Below are positions 33,663-43,533 of a DNA stretch of 64,000 nt, piece by piece (position 1 is the stretch's first letter; every line of letters starts with the position of its first letter). This DNA is from Dacryopinax spathularia (taxonomy: Eukaryota; Basidiomycota; Dacrymycetes; Dacrymycetales; Dacrymycetaceae): the NCBI GenBank assembly GCA_037974965.1, contig JBBPFI010000017.1, positions 682,001-746,000 on the forward strand, given 5' to 3'. Made by a program: the position numbers and the translations under genes. The notes beneath the pieces are model-generated. The model was not told where the DNA came from and did no database searches. It worked only from the letters and a program-made list of their open reading frames with translations.

Positions 33663-35476
33663 ATGGGCAGCAGCAAGACGTTGTTGCGGTATGATGCGCC
33701 TTGTACGTCCCCCCTTCTCCTCCTCCCAGCTCTCTTCTCTCTTCTCCCTTCTCCCTTTCCATCCTTGTCTTCCTTCTCTGCCTTTCCTTCCCATTCCTTA
33801 TCACGTCGTCGCTCCGATCCAGCCATGCTAAATTCCCCGTGCGCGCAGGGCCCATCTTCACCCTCGACTGGTGCAACTCCTCCGGCCCGTTCCCCTCCCC
33901 TCTCCCCTCCCAAACCCACAGGCTAGCAATCGGCTCCTTCCTCGAATCATCCCACAACGCACTCCAAATCATAGGTCTCTCGCGGGACACGCTCGACTCC
34001 CCTCCTTCATCCAGCGACTACTCTTCAACTTCAGGAGCGGACTACTTCTCCCCTTCCGCCCAGACCCAGGGGCAGGATTTTACGGTGCTTGCGGAGGCGG
34101 CACACGGGTATCCCGCTACGAAGCTCCTCTGGGAACCGGCGGCCGCGAATGGGAAGACGTGGAAGTTTAAGCCGAGGGCGGAGGCGGAGCTTTTGGCGAC
34201 GAGCGGGGAGGTGCTTAAGATATGGGAGTATGATGCGCGGGGAGGGAGAGGGGGCCAGGCGGGGGGGTATGTGGGGCAGAGGGTGGGTGGGGCGCCGGGG
34301 AGTTTGAGGGAGGTGCAGAAGTGTTCTAGTGTGCGTCGTCTTCTCCTCCCTTGCCTCCTCTCTATCTTGCTCTTCCGCACTCGCTCGCTGCTCGCTCGCC
34401 TGAGGAACGGGGGGAGATTGGAGATATGAAGTGGTTGAAACGTAGTGCTGATACGGTATGTTTGTTCCACAGGCAAAAGGCAACAACGTCCCCGCGCCCC
34501 TCACCTCCTTCGCCTGGAACTCAATCTCCCCCTCGCTCATCGTAACCTCCTCAATCGACACCACCTGCACCGTATGGGACATAACCTCGAACAGCGCCAT
34601 AACCCAACTAATAGCACACGACAAAGACGTGTACGACGTTGCCTGGCTCCCGCACTCCACCGACTCGTTCGTCTCCGTCGGCGCTGACGGCTCGTTACGG
34701 GCATTCGACCTCAGGTCGCTGGAACACAGTACGATCCTATACGAGTCCCCTCCGCGCGACTCGGGCAGCGCATCCTCCTCCTCTGCCGATCCCAGTGCAG
34801 AAGCAAGCATGTCGACCACCCCAGCGACCCTAACGGGCGCGAGCAGCGGGAGATCAGCCCCGCCCCTGGCGAGAGTCATGTTCTCCCCCACGGACAGCAA
34901 CTACATCGCCATGTTTCATTTGGATTGTAATAAGGTCACGATTATCGATATGCGTACCCCTGGACGGCCGCTCGCGGAGCTGGTGGGGCATGGGGGGGAC
35001 GTGAATGCTATTGGGTGGGGGCAGTGTGAGGCTATGATCGCTAGTGCTGGTGCGTCCCCTCCTTCCTTCTCTTCTGTGCCTTCAGCATACTCTCTCCTTC
35101 CTTCCTTCTTCCCTCCTGCCCGTCTCTGCCATTCCCCTCGTGCTTGCCATCCCGAAATGCCCATCCGTACCACCCTGCATCAACAAGCTTGCGTGGAGTG
35201 CACTCTCTAACACTCGCATCCGCAGGCGACGACCACCAACTCCTCCTCTGGGACCTCTCAAGCAGCGTAATGTCCCCCCACCGGATAGCCCCAGCAGACA
35301 TAACCAACCTCCCCCCGCCCGGCGAGGTGCGCGACCCAGTACTGGCCTACACAGCGCCGGGGGAGATCAACAGTCTTGCGTGGAGCTTCCCGATGGTTGG
35401 GGGTGTTTGGGGCGGGACGCCGGTCGAGTGGATCGCGGTTGCTGAGGGGAGGAGTGTGAGGGCGTTGAGGGTTTAA
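33663..35476 (+). CDS. DCAF7: DCAF7/WDR68-type WD40 adaptor
   Basis: This is the fungal member of the DCAF7 (WDR68, LWD/TTG1) family, WD40 adaptors that bind kinases such as DYRK and can serve cullin-4 ligases. Four exons. MGSSKTLLRYDAP joins PIFTLDWCNSSG (matching the family APW...LxW start), then HRLAIGSFLESSHNALQIIG, GYPATKLLWEP and LLATSGEVLKIWEYD. After an intron come APLTSFAWNSISPSLIVTSS, IDTTCTVWDI, IAHDKDVYDVAWLP, SVGADGSLRAFDLRSLEHST and NKVTIIDMRTPGRPLAELVG. The last exon has DDHQLLLWDLS, DPVLAYTAPGEINSLAW and the end SVRALRV. The Ser/Thr-rich insert after LEHST is not usual. These near-diagnostic motifs make the call firm. Confidence 0.93.
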
Positions 35477-35846
35477 GTGGGTGGTGGTGTATGAGATAGG
35501 GAGTGGATGAAGGGAGATGTGGTGATGTAGAGTATGGGGTGTATGAATGTGATCATCTTTCTGTCCGTCGTGCGATCTTTTTAAGGGATCGTGGTGAACA
35601 TGATCGAATTGAGGTCGCGTGTGAGAGCGAGGTTGTGAGCGGTCAGGCAAATAAGGAACAATCCGCGAGATGAATATGTCATTATAGAGTACAATGATGC
35701 CTAAGGTCCAATGAGATATCCTCGATGTACGAAACACTCAACCGAGAAAAAGACCTCCGAACGTGAACAGCGTAACAACACAACCACCGGTCTCTCTTGC
35801 ACGTACGTTGTCAGGCCCGTCCTTGGGTGAGGGCCACAACCGAGTG

Positions 35847-37372
35847 CTACCTCCCAATAGCCGCCAGCCTCGCCGCTCGTACTCCGCGTCCGCTTGCACC
35901 CATCGCTCCGTCCTTGCCTTTTGTCCCTCCAGTAGGTAGCAGCCCAATTGTCGCGTGTGTAAGCGCGAGACGGGTTTCGTCAGACGCGTAGTTGGGCAGA
36001 CGGATATTGTGATTTCGTTCTGCAAGATGGTCAGCACATGCTTCGAGAATACAGGAAAAGGACGGTACATACCCAGATGCAGTTGCAGGTCTTTCGGCTC
36101 GAGCGTGTCGGAACCTCGGTGAAGCGCCATATCCGCCGCGAACTGCACGACCGACTCGATGAACTCGTCCGCTGCAGCCAGAAGGAACTGCAAGTCCCGT
36201 CAGCACAAGTGCTCAGAGAGGTGGATGTTGGGAACGCACGCTTTCCGCATGGGGGTCGAGCTCGAGTTCTGGTTGCAGCGCGCGCAATACTTGGGTCATC
36301 GTTCGTGAGTCCGAGGCGAGAGCCAGGCCGAGTGTGTCCGTCTCTTCTGCTGGTGGCAACGGGAGTGACGGGTCAAATACCCTGGGCTCCGGAACACCGA
36401 AGGTGCTTGTCGGTAGTATAAATGGCGGTGTAGCTGGACAGACATAATGAATGCAAGATCAAGACAGGGAAAGCGTCGGACGTACAGACACTGCTTCCCC
36501 CAAATCCGTCCGACAACCCCATCGTGAGCGTCGGTCGCTCGCTTCCACCGCCAGCCCAAGCAGGCCACGTCCATCCTCTTCCATCCTCCCTCTCCCACCC
36601 GATCTTAGCTTCGTCCACCAGCTTCTCAGGCGTCGTGAACAGCTTCTCGTAGCCTATCGTGACAGGAGATTCGCCTGGATGGGTAGTGCCGTCTCTTAGC
36701 GGAGATGATGGAGGTCTTTGTTGAGGTAGATGCAGGTTGAAAGCGGAGGGGTTCTGGGCGTAAGGTGGAGGAACGCCGGTGTTGTTGACGGTCTGACCGT
36801 TAGCGGGAGGTGCAAAGATGACAGATGGTGCAAGAGCATGCCACTGCTACGGTAATACCAAAACATCAGATGAGTAGATTGACAACGTAACATGAACCTA
36901 CTCGGGCGCCGTCTGGCCTCTGGGGTATTTTGCCGGTAGGCGGTGCAACTGGCGTTACAGGTGACTGTGCAGTCTGTGCGCGTTTCTCCTGTGCTACACG
37001 CACGAGCCGGGGTGCAAAGGTACGAGCAAGGTGTTGCAGCTGCGCCCTAATGTTGAGCATATATGCGCGCTAGAGTATAACAGGACCTACCTTCTCAACC
37101 TGTGCCATGTCGATCATCCCCGACTGTCCCCAGTGTATAAACTCCGGCATCTTCCGGACAAGCAAGCTTGCAAGCTTGTCGATGTCCTGTCCTGAAGCCG
37201 CAGGGCGGTTCGCGGCGGCGGCGGCAGCCGCGCCCCCTTGCGCCAGAGCGGCATCACGACTTGCGGCGTTTTCGAGGATGGCAATGAAGGTGTCGGTCTG
37301 CTTGCGAATCTCCGTGGGGTCGCGTACGGGGTTCTGAGGAGGTGGCTGACCACCGCTTGGAGGGAATGACAT
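35847..37372 (-). CDS. TAF12: TFIID/SAGA subunit TAF12, histone-fold
   Basis: TAF12 pairs with TAF4 (TFIID) or ADA1 (SAGA) through a histone fold and takes part in RNA polymerase II initiation. The start MSFPPSGGQPPPQNPVRDPT is at 37372. The middle region is Pro/Gln-rich (QSPVTPVAPPTGKIPQRP). The diagnostic C-terminal histone fold reads FLLAAADEFIESVVQFAADM, ALHRGSDTLEPKDLQLHLE, then, after an intron, RNHNIRLPNYASDETRLAL. The tail ends RAARLAAIGR at 35847. Six or so exons are joined by short introns. The N-terminal part, longer than in the animal protein, is as expected for fungi. It is convergent with DCAF7. Confidence 0.92.
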
Positions 37373-37740
37373 GCTGATGGCTCAGACCGCTTCCCAGGCG
37401 ACGTGAATCGCGGTTGGTTGCCGCCTTTCACAACCGCGCTTCGGCGCCGTGGATAACAGATGTTTTTGGGGCAGGAGAGTGCCTAGGCAAAGCTTTTTAG
37501 GTCGAGAAAGAGATGATCATACAGAGTGCAGTTGTTGTTGCATAGCGTAGCGATACAGAGAAGGTGTAGGGATCTAAAGAGGAGCAAGGGACCGACAACG
37601 CTCAAGCCATCACTAGGACCCCGACACCGTACAGCCACCCTCGATCGATGTCATTGTCGAGTTCTTTGACGCGTCCGACGCGTTTGGCCCTTTGCACCTG
37701 TCAAGGCATATGTCGTTCCGCGATAAACCCAATCGAGATC
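37373..37740. other. Spacer, TAF12 promoter side
   Basis: About 370 bp between the TAF12 start and the stop of the next minus-strand gene. No distinct element is seen. Confidence 0.5.
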
Positions 37741-38705
37741 CTACAGTCTAGTCTGCTTGCTCTTCTTGTTCAGCTTCGTCCTCTTGCGCTTTGTCACCAC
37801 CAAGCGCCCTTTTGAAGGCCCAGGATCATCCCATCGACGTGCCGCAAGATCTTGTTCACGGTCCAACTCCATGGCTTTCTCCAGGTTTATGAGGTATGAA
37901 CGGGCCTCCAGGATGATCTGGACATTACTTGAGAATATTGTAACTTTCTCAGAAACACAAGACTCACCCTGAAATACCGAGCTGTCCGTTCATCTGCATC
38001 CTTGTCCAGCAGAAGCACTCCCATCCATTTCATTTCCCCAACAAACAGCCGAAGAGTGTTCCTGATCCTCTCGAATCGCTCTCGCGCTTCAACATTGGGT
38101 GGCTTTCCATTGGCTGCAATATAGATTGGTATGTACTCGAGATTCTCTTGATGCATTACATCGCTGATCCATTCGAACATGAATTCGATACCGGCCGACA
38201 TTTTTTCCGGAGGACTGTGCGGAGAGCAATTGGGCATTAGCGCATCATGTTCCTGAGCATTGCGGAGGATCTTTGGCACATACAAGGAAGGTATATGCAC
38301 TCTGAAGTCTGAGGTGGCCGTCAGTGAGTAGGTTGTGACTGGATGCGTGATGAGTCGCTAGCAATATCACTGCAAACGGTGTGTTCTTCAGCCGGAATAA
38401 CAGTTGTAACTCCGACGAGACCTCTTTTCCCGCATCTTCTCTCTCATTTGCAAGCGATTGGACTCTCTCATGGTCTCGCCTTCACAATGTGTATATTGAA
38501 CCGGCAGAGAAGGGGTCTTGGCTCTTGTGCATGTGCATGATCTTGGCTATGAGCCCAAGCCCATACTGAGCACTCGAAGCTCTGCAGATGAATTCAGGTA
38601 CATCATCCCATTGCTGCTCTGTCCCCATCTCTCAGTAGATGGCAACCGACCCTGGTCAGTTGTCACCAAGAGAAGCAACCCCAATTCCGGCGCAGGGTCT
38701 ACCAT
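37741..38705 (-). CDS. Unrecognised protein with basic C-terminus
   Basis: I do not recognise this gene. The best-supported part is the C-terminal half: HIPSLYVPKILRNAQEHDAL, GIEFMFEWISDVMHQENLEY, RFERIRNTLRLFVGEMKWMG, then after a GTGAGT intron IILEARSYLINLEKAMELDR, ending in a basic segment (TKRKRTKLNKKSK) that looks like a nuclear localisation signal. Upstream, VQSLANEREDAGKEVSSELQ and LFRLKNTPFAVILLATHHAS read well, and MVDPAPELGLLLL at 38705 is a plausible start. The joins upstream of HIPSLY are uncertain: one would need an intron of only 31 nt. It is divergent from the gene at 39021. Confidence 0.6.
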
Positions 38706-39020
38706 TGCTTCCTAATGGCCGCTAACTCCGCACATCAATTCATTCATGCTTCTTTCGTGCCTGATGTGCGTCATCAAGGGAAATAGGCTAGACAAGAAGG
38801 CAGAAACGTAGCAGGTGATTGTAGAAACGGATGCTAAGGGCAAAATTATCGATGGAAAGTGGATAGTGGCAGTCGCTCCCCTCTTCCCCACTCTTTCGAC
38901 TTATACGCGCGACAGGCCTTTCAGCGCAAACCACTATCGTCGCCAAATCCTTGCAATACATCATTTCCCCAACATCCTCTGCTTGCTAAACATCATTGAC
39001 AAGCGTCAGATTCTGGGCCG
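38706..39020. other. Divergent promoter region
   Basis: About 315 bp between the proposed starts at 38705 (minus) and 39021 (plus). A plus-strand open frame crosses it but I read it as upstream sequence. No clear element is visible. Confidence 0.4.
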
Positions 39021-39807
39021 ATGTCATTCGAAGGGAATCGTGACACGTCCGAAGCATCGACATATTCTGCTCACCCCCCCAATACAATTATTTCCGCCGG
39101 AAAAGGTATGCATGATTTCATCTCTCTCTTTTACGGCAGCCTGATTAAATGGGGCATGTAGATGTGCCGGTGCGCACGCGGCGGAATGCGATTGTACCTG
39201 GCACGCGAAGGCCCATCTGGCTTGGTGCGCAGGCCACAGCGGGTACGTGTTTCCATCACTCCTTGAGTAACATAGGCAGACTAAATTACTACATAGATGT
39301 ACACGATGACGTAGCAGCAGCAAATGCGCCTTTACATACTGCAGCAATGCACCATGCAAGAGGCTACAATAATCAACACCTCAATTATGGGCTCGCTATG
39401 GTCGACTCAACTCCTGTTGCGGCAGCTGACTCGGAATTTGCCAATCGTGCATTTGAAAATGACAACAGACAATCTGGAGATGAAAGCAATGTGAGGATGC
39501 TCGAAGGAGATGACACAGGCAACCAGGGTAGGGATTTGTCACTGGTTTCGACTGTGATGCCTCTTGCAGCAGAACTAGGTGAGCCCGATAACAATTCAGC
39601 CGCCCGTACAGAAGAGTTCAATCATCAACAGTCGAGAATATTGCAGTTGACAGCAGTACACTGCAGCATCGGATTGATTGCTGGCGGAATAACATGGCAG
39701 CGATGCCCGTGGTCGATGCGCCTGAGGAGGAGATCATTGACTGGGATCGGCGGGAGGACGACGGAATGGAAGACGATGACTTTTGGCGGTCGCTGCTCGA
39801 GGATTGA
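39021..39807 (+). CDS. Small acidic protein of unknown function
   Basis: I assembled this from four exons; I do not recognise the product. The start MSFEGNRDTSEASTYSAHPP ends in SAGK. An intron 39106-39161 leads to DVPVRTRRNAIVPGTRRPIW and LGAQATA, then a GTACGT intron. The long third exon includes HHARGYNNQHLNYGLAMVDS and a stretch rich in Glu/Asp. A 53-nt GTGAGC intron joins VENIAVDSSTLQHRIDCWRN. The C-terminus is very acidic: PEEEIIDWDRREDDGMEDDD then FWRSLLED. The three introns restore one frame throughout, which supports the model. A protein of about 200 residues results; the DDDFWRSLLED ending looks like an interaction motif, but that is inference. Confidence 0.6.
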
Positions 39808-40169
39808 TTCCCATGATCCTCGAGTATGGTAGAGTAAACCGGTTACAATCATCAAATAGGGTTGCGAGTTTTCTTCGGTCAATGTCGAAATTGTCTCAGG
39901 CCCGGAAATCGTCGCTCAGGTCGACGTCGGAGGTGAAAGGGCCCGCGCACCTCTGGTTAGGCCGGAGCGTGTGGCTTGTTGCCGTAACGGCCAGGACCCC
40001 GATAGTGGCTATGAGGGCAGGGAATTCTTCCGCCTTCAGCCGTCCATTGAAGGCAACGGCAAAAGGAGGAGAGGCCAATCGTGTGCCATTGAAACCATTC
40101 GAACTGAACTTGCGCATACGTCTTACTCGAGCAACTTTGCATTCACATTAATATCACCCTCTACTCTCA
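39808..40169. other. Spacer
   Basis: About 360 bp between two plus-strand genes. It holds the small minus-strand ORF listed separately and no other feature I can support. Confidence 0.45.
39896..40117 (-). CDS. Possible small single-span membrane protein
   Basis: A 73-codon open frame beginning MRKFSSNGFNGTRLASPPFA with a hydrophobic segment FPALIATIGVLAVTATSH and an acidic end (SDVDLSDDFRA). The basic N-terminus plus one span would suit a mitochondrial inner-membrane protein, but the frame is short and sits between two plus-strand genes. It is kept only as a candidate. Confidence 0.3.
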   Translation of the reverse strand: MRKFSSNGFNGTRLASPPFAVAFNGRLKAEEFPALIATIGVLAVTATSHTLRPNQRCAGPFTSDVDLSDDFRA

Positions 40170-41286
40170 ATGGCGAAGAGCAAGAACAATAAGCGGAAAT
40201 CGACGGTCGCGACGAACGGTTCACCTGCAAAGTCTACACCTAACGCACAAGCGCCTCCGCTCCCTACCTCCCTCCCTTCGAACGTTGCTGCAGCTCCATC
40301 GTCGAACCACATCGTACCCAGACATGCAAATGCAGCAGAACACCCGGCAGCGCCCCCTCTGCAATGGACGTTCTTGGACGAATACATCAAGACGGCCGCA
40401 TACATACCCTCATGTATAGGCGAAAGCAACGAGCTCGTCTACCTCACGCAGCGAGATATTGCATTAGCAAAGTTGGATATTTTGGGAAAGCATATCGTCG
40501 AGAAGATGCCTGATTTCGAGGAGAGTCGAAAGAAAGGGCAGTTGCAGGAGGACCAGTATCAGAAGGTGCGCTTGCTCCAAGCACGATCGATTTACCGCTC
40601 TGACCACAAACCACTCAGTTCAAGGATATGGAGTTGGCATATCGAGCAAAGATGCAAGCTACAGATGCAGCTATTGCAGCTGCACCTGGTTCCGTGACGA
40701 AGAGCGATGCGAAGGGAAAGGGAAAGTCTGCCGCGCTTTCGCTGCCGTTTCCGCCGTATGGGCACTCGCGGCCGTACTGGTCGCCAACACCTGAGCAACT
40801 GGCATCTACAAGTCTATCACAGTATACGTCCACAGAGATCCAGAAGATCGCCGATCTCATACAGCTTGCGATACGACCGCCGCCGGGATGGAAGGATCGT
40901 GAAGAAGCGCATGTGGAAAGCAATCATTATCGACCCTACGCATACACGAGCGACTACGTGGCTTTATGCATGATTCGAAAAATGCATACATATGTGGCGA
41001 TGGTACGGCGAGGGGAGCTGACGCAGAGGGAGCTGGATCAGGTGCGGCACTGATGCCATGTCAAAGGACTTGCTAACCCCTCTGATAGGTAAAGGCAGTG
41101 GTACGGGAGCACGCGTTGAAGGTTCTGGCACGGCATGCACGAACGCAAGCAAGCGGAGTGGACGAAGCTACTCAACAGCTGGCAAACATGGCTCTTGCAC
41201 CCAGTCCAACTGGGGGAGGAGATGGGGCAGGGGTGAACGGCGACGTCGTACCGGCGGGCAAGGCGAAGCGGAAAGGCGGCAAATAG
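40170..41286 (+). CDS. Unrecognised basic protein
   Basis: Three exons with good coding quality but no family I can name. The start MAKSKNNKRKSTVATNGSPA is strongly basic, and ends KRKGGK. Internal segments are LQWTFLDEYIKTAAYIP, LVYLTQRDIALAKLDILGKH, DQYQKFKDMELAYRAKMQAT (across the first intron), STEIQKIADLIQLAIRPPPG, YVALCMIRKMHTYVAMVRRG and, after a 49-nt intron, VREHALKVLARHARTQ. It appears largely helical with a Lys-rich start and end. Both introns use GTGCG donors. A nuclear or nucleolar place is possible from the basic ends, but this is inference. Confidence 0.75.
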
Positions 41287-41836
41287 CCGCCCGTCCCTTT
41301 CGCAGGGTCCGGCCCGTTCTGCAGCGAATGAAGCGATGCGTCATTGGTGCTGTATTTCATTGTTGCCATTTTGATTGTCAATGCACATATATTGACTAAT
41401 TTGTCTTGTTCGCCTACCACGTCGCCGCGAGGCTTGGCCGAACTGTCAATCTCATACGGCTCCGAGGATCGCATCAACATGGACCCTGTTTCTTGTTCGC
41501 ATTGTCCTGGTGCGCTGGATCCCTCGGAAACTGTTCCATCTAACCTCGTGGCTGTCTTGTCGACTTGACTCTTATCAAGGACCTCTCGCCAAACGTACCC
41601 GGCTCGCGTTGTAAGTTCCCACCAGGTGCTCCTCGGGGCCGTAACCGCCGTATTTCACCAAGCGCTACGTCAAGGAGATCACCATCCTTCTGGTACCTGA
41701 CTTCCGATGAAGATGAAGATCTTCGTGCCTGGCGTCTTCATTATCATGGGTATAAAACGAACGTCGAACTGCTCTCGTGCCTGCAACTGTCCCTTACCTC
41801 CCTCGTTCTGATCTGTAACTTCTGGCATTCATCCAA
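41287..41836. other. Promoter region of the hydrophobin-like gene
   Basis: About 550 bp of intergenic sequence upstream of the hydrophobin-like gene. Short open frames cross it without motifs. Confidence 0.5.
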
Positions 41837-42287
41837 ATGCGGCTTCTCGCCTCGCTCGCCTCATTACTTCTTGTTTCGATAAGTCTGCTCGGCCTCGTCA
41901 ATTCGCAAACTTTGAACTCCCGATGCAAGGGGTTGGCAGACAATGGCGAGTGCTTGTTCTGGAATCAGGCGTTTCTGGGCTGAGACTCCATCAGCTCTTT
42001 GTTGCGATCAATTCGGTAATCCCGCCGACGATCAAGGACTGGATATCATTCTCGTTCCGCTTCTCAACCTCGTCGGCGCTGGACTATCGACCATCCAAGG
42101 ATTGGCAGCTGTGGACTGCGTGCCGCTTTACAACAACGGTGGTAGCTGGTAAGCATGTTCTAAGGCGTGTAGGCACATGAATTACTCAGTGAAACAACAC
42201 AGCACGATCCAGCCGGTTTGCTGCTCGCAGCTTCTTCTGAGCAATGCACTCGGCCTCGACTGCGCGGTCTATAACAATACAAGCTAG
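41837..42287 (+). CDS. Class I hydrophobin-like secreted protein, frame problem in exon 1
   Basis: The start MRLLASLASLLLVSISLLGL is a signal peptide (cleavage near VNSQ), followed by RCKG. The mature domain reads ALCCDQFGNPADDQ, NLVGAGLSTIQGLAAVDC, VPLYNNGGSC (across an intron at 42151-42203), TIQPVCCSQLLLSN and ALGLDC. This gives CC-X37-C-X9-C-X5-CC-X12-C, fitting class I hydrophobins, the amphipathic surface proteins of fungal aerial structures. Signal peptide and mature domain lie in different frames. A 37-nt intron (41932-41968, GTTGGC donor) would join them and give eight cysteines, but with an unusual first spacing (C-X12-CC). Otherwise there is a one-base frameshift. The identification as hydrophobin is firm; whether the gene is intact is not. 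Confidence 0.8.
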
Positions 42288-43533
42288 CTGCGCGTCACTG
42301 TACGTTGGAATTTCTGAAGCGTGTTGGATGACAACGTCCTCTTCCGAATTCGATTAGACGAACGAGCACGGCTTGTCAAGTTCTTTATCGCTGTAGCCCT
42401 TGACCATAACTTGCCTGTCGAATCCAATACGCCTTGATTTCCGAGCTCCGAAGGGAATATCCACGCCTATACGAGAAGCAGAATCCGTTATATGCTTCTC
42501 ACGTCAGGTGCTGGGGACTTGCACTTGTTTGTACTATCACCGGCGGAGATTAGATTTTGCTTATTGCCGGACATGACGACATTCAGTTGGCGAGTTTCAC
42601 CCTGGACTGCGGAAGTCAGCCGAACGTGCCGACTATATCATAGTAACAGAGCCTTCGCCCTACGCGCACGCGAGGTTGAATGCTCGCTGCGCCAAACCTC
42701 AAGCTCAGAATGTATGAGCAATTGCTGCTTGAAAGGGGTGCTGCATTGTGGCTGCTCATACGGGTGGGATGGTCGGCCTGCGCCATCACTGCGTGTGTCT
42801 TGAGATGTACCGCACCATGTAGAATGGCTTTGAGGATCCTATAGCTCCAACCCAATGTTACTGAGTGGATGCCTGCCGTCAAAGTGCTGAAACTGGCATG
42901 TTCGGCGGTACCATCAAGGCGCACTGGCCACCCTAAAGCTAGGCTGGTTGCCGCACGGGTGGCTATGCTCTCGGAAGTATCGGAGGATCGGCGAGCCTTC
43001 TGCTCGGTATATTACGAACTCACCTAATCAGACCGGGCTGACCAAATCACTGCATGCTCAAATGTATGGCTACACGGTCACCGCAGCTTTCTGAAGGCGG
43101 CCACCACCTTTTTGTTCCGGATGTGACGCTTCACTTATGATACCCTGGGAGGAATCGCTCTACTCTGACTCCGGCAACCGGATCGGGCGTCCATCTGCAG
43201 GAGGCAGTTCCCACGGTTAGCTCCCCTATCCAGGCTATGTTACACCAGAAAGCAAACTGGAAGCTGTGCGCGACTTACACTTGCAACAATTTCTGAGCCG
43301 ATGATGCCTATCTTCTTTGTGGAACAATTCTTCCCTTCCGGTTGCTGGCACTTCCGGAGAGCCAATCGATAGCTCGGCTATGGCACCAGATGTCGTAAAG
43401 CAACGGGAAGGATCCTTGATGACCTGCATGATGAAACCGAAGCTTGGCTTGGGACCGGTAACTACGTACTTATATCTAGGACGCCAACAGAAACTATTTC
43501 GGAGCACTCTCCTGCATTCCCGCCATATCCTCC
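42288..43533. other. Intergenic region upstream of CoA-ligase copy 2
   Basis: About 1.25 kb between two plus-strand genes. A few 30-60 codon open stretches (for example around 42435-42555) look vaguely coding but I could not join them or match a family. No repeats or RNA genes were recognised. Confidence 0.5.
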
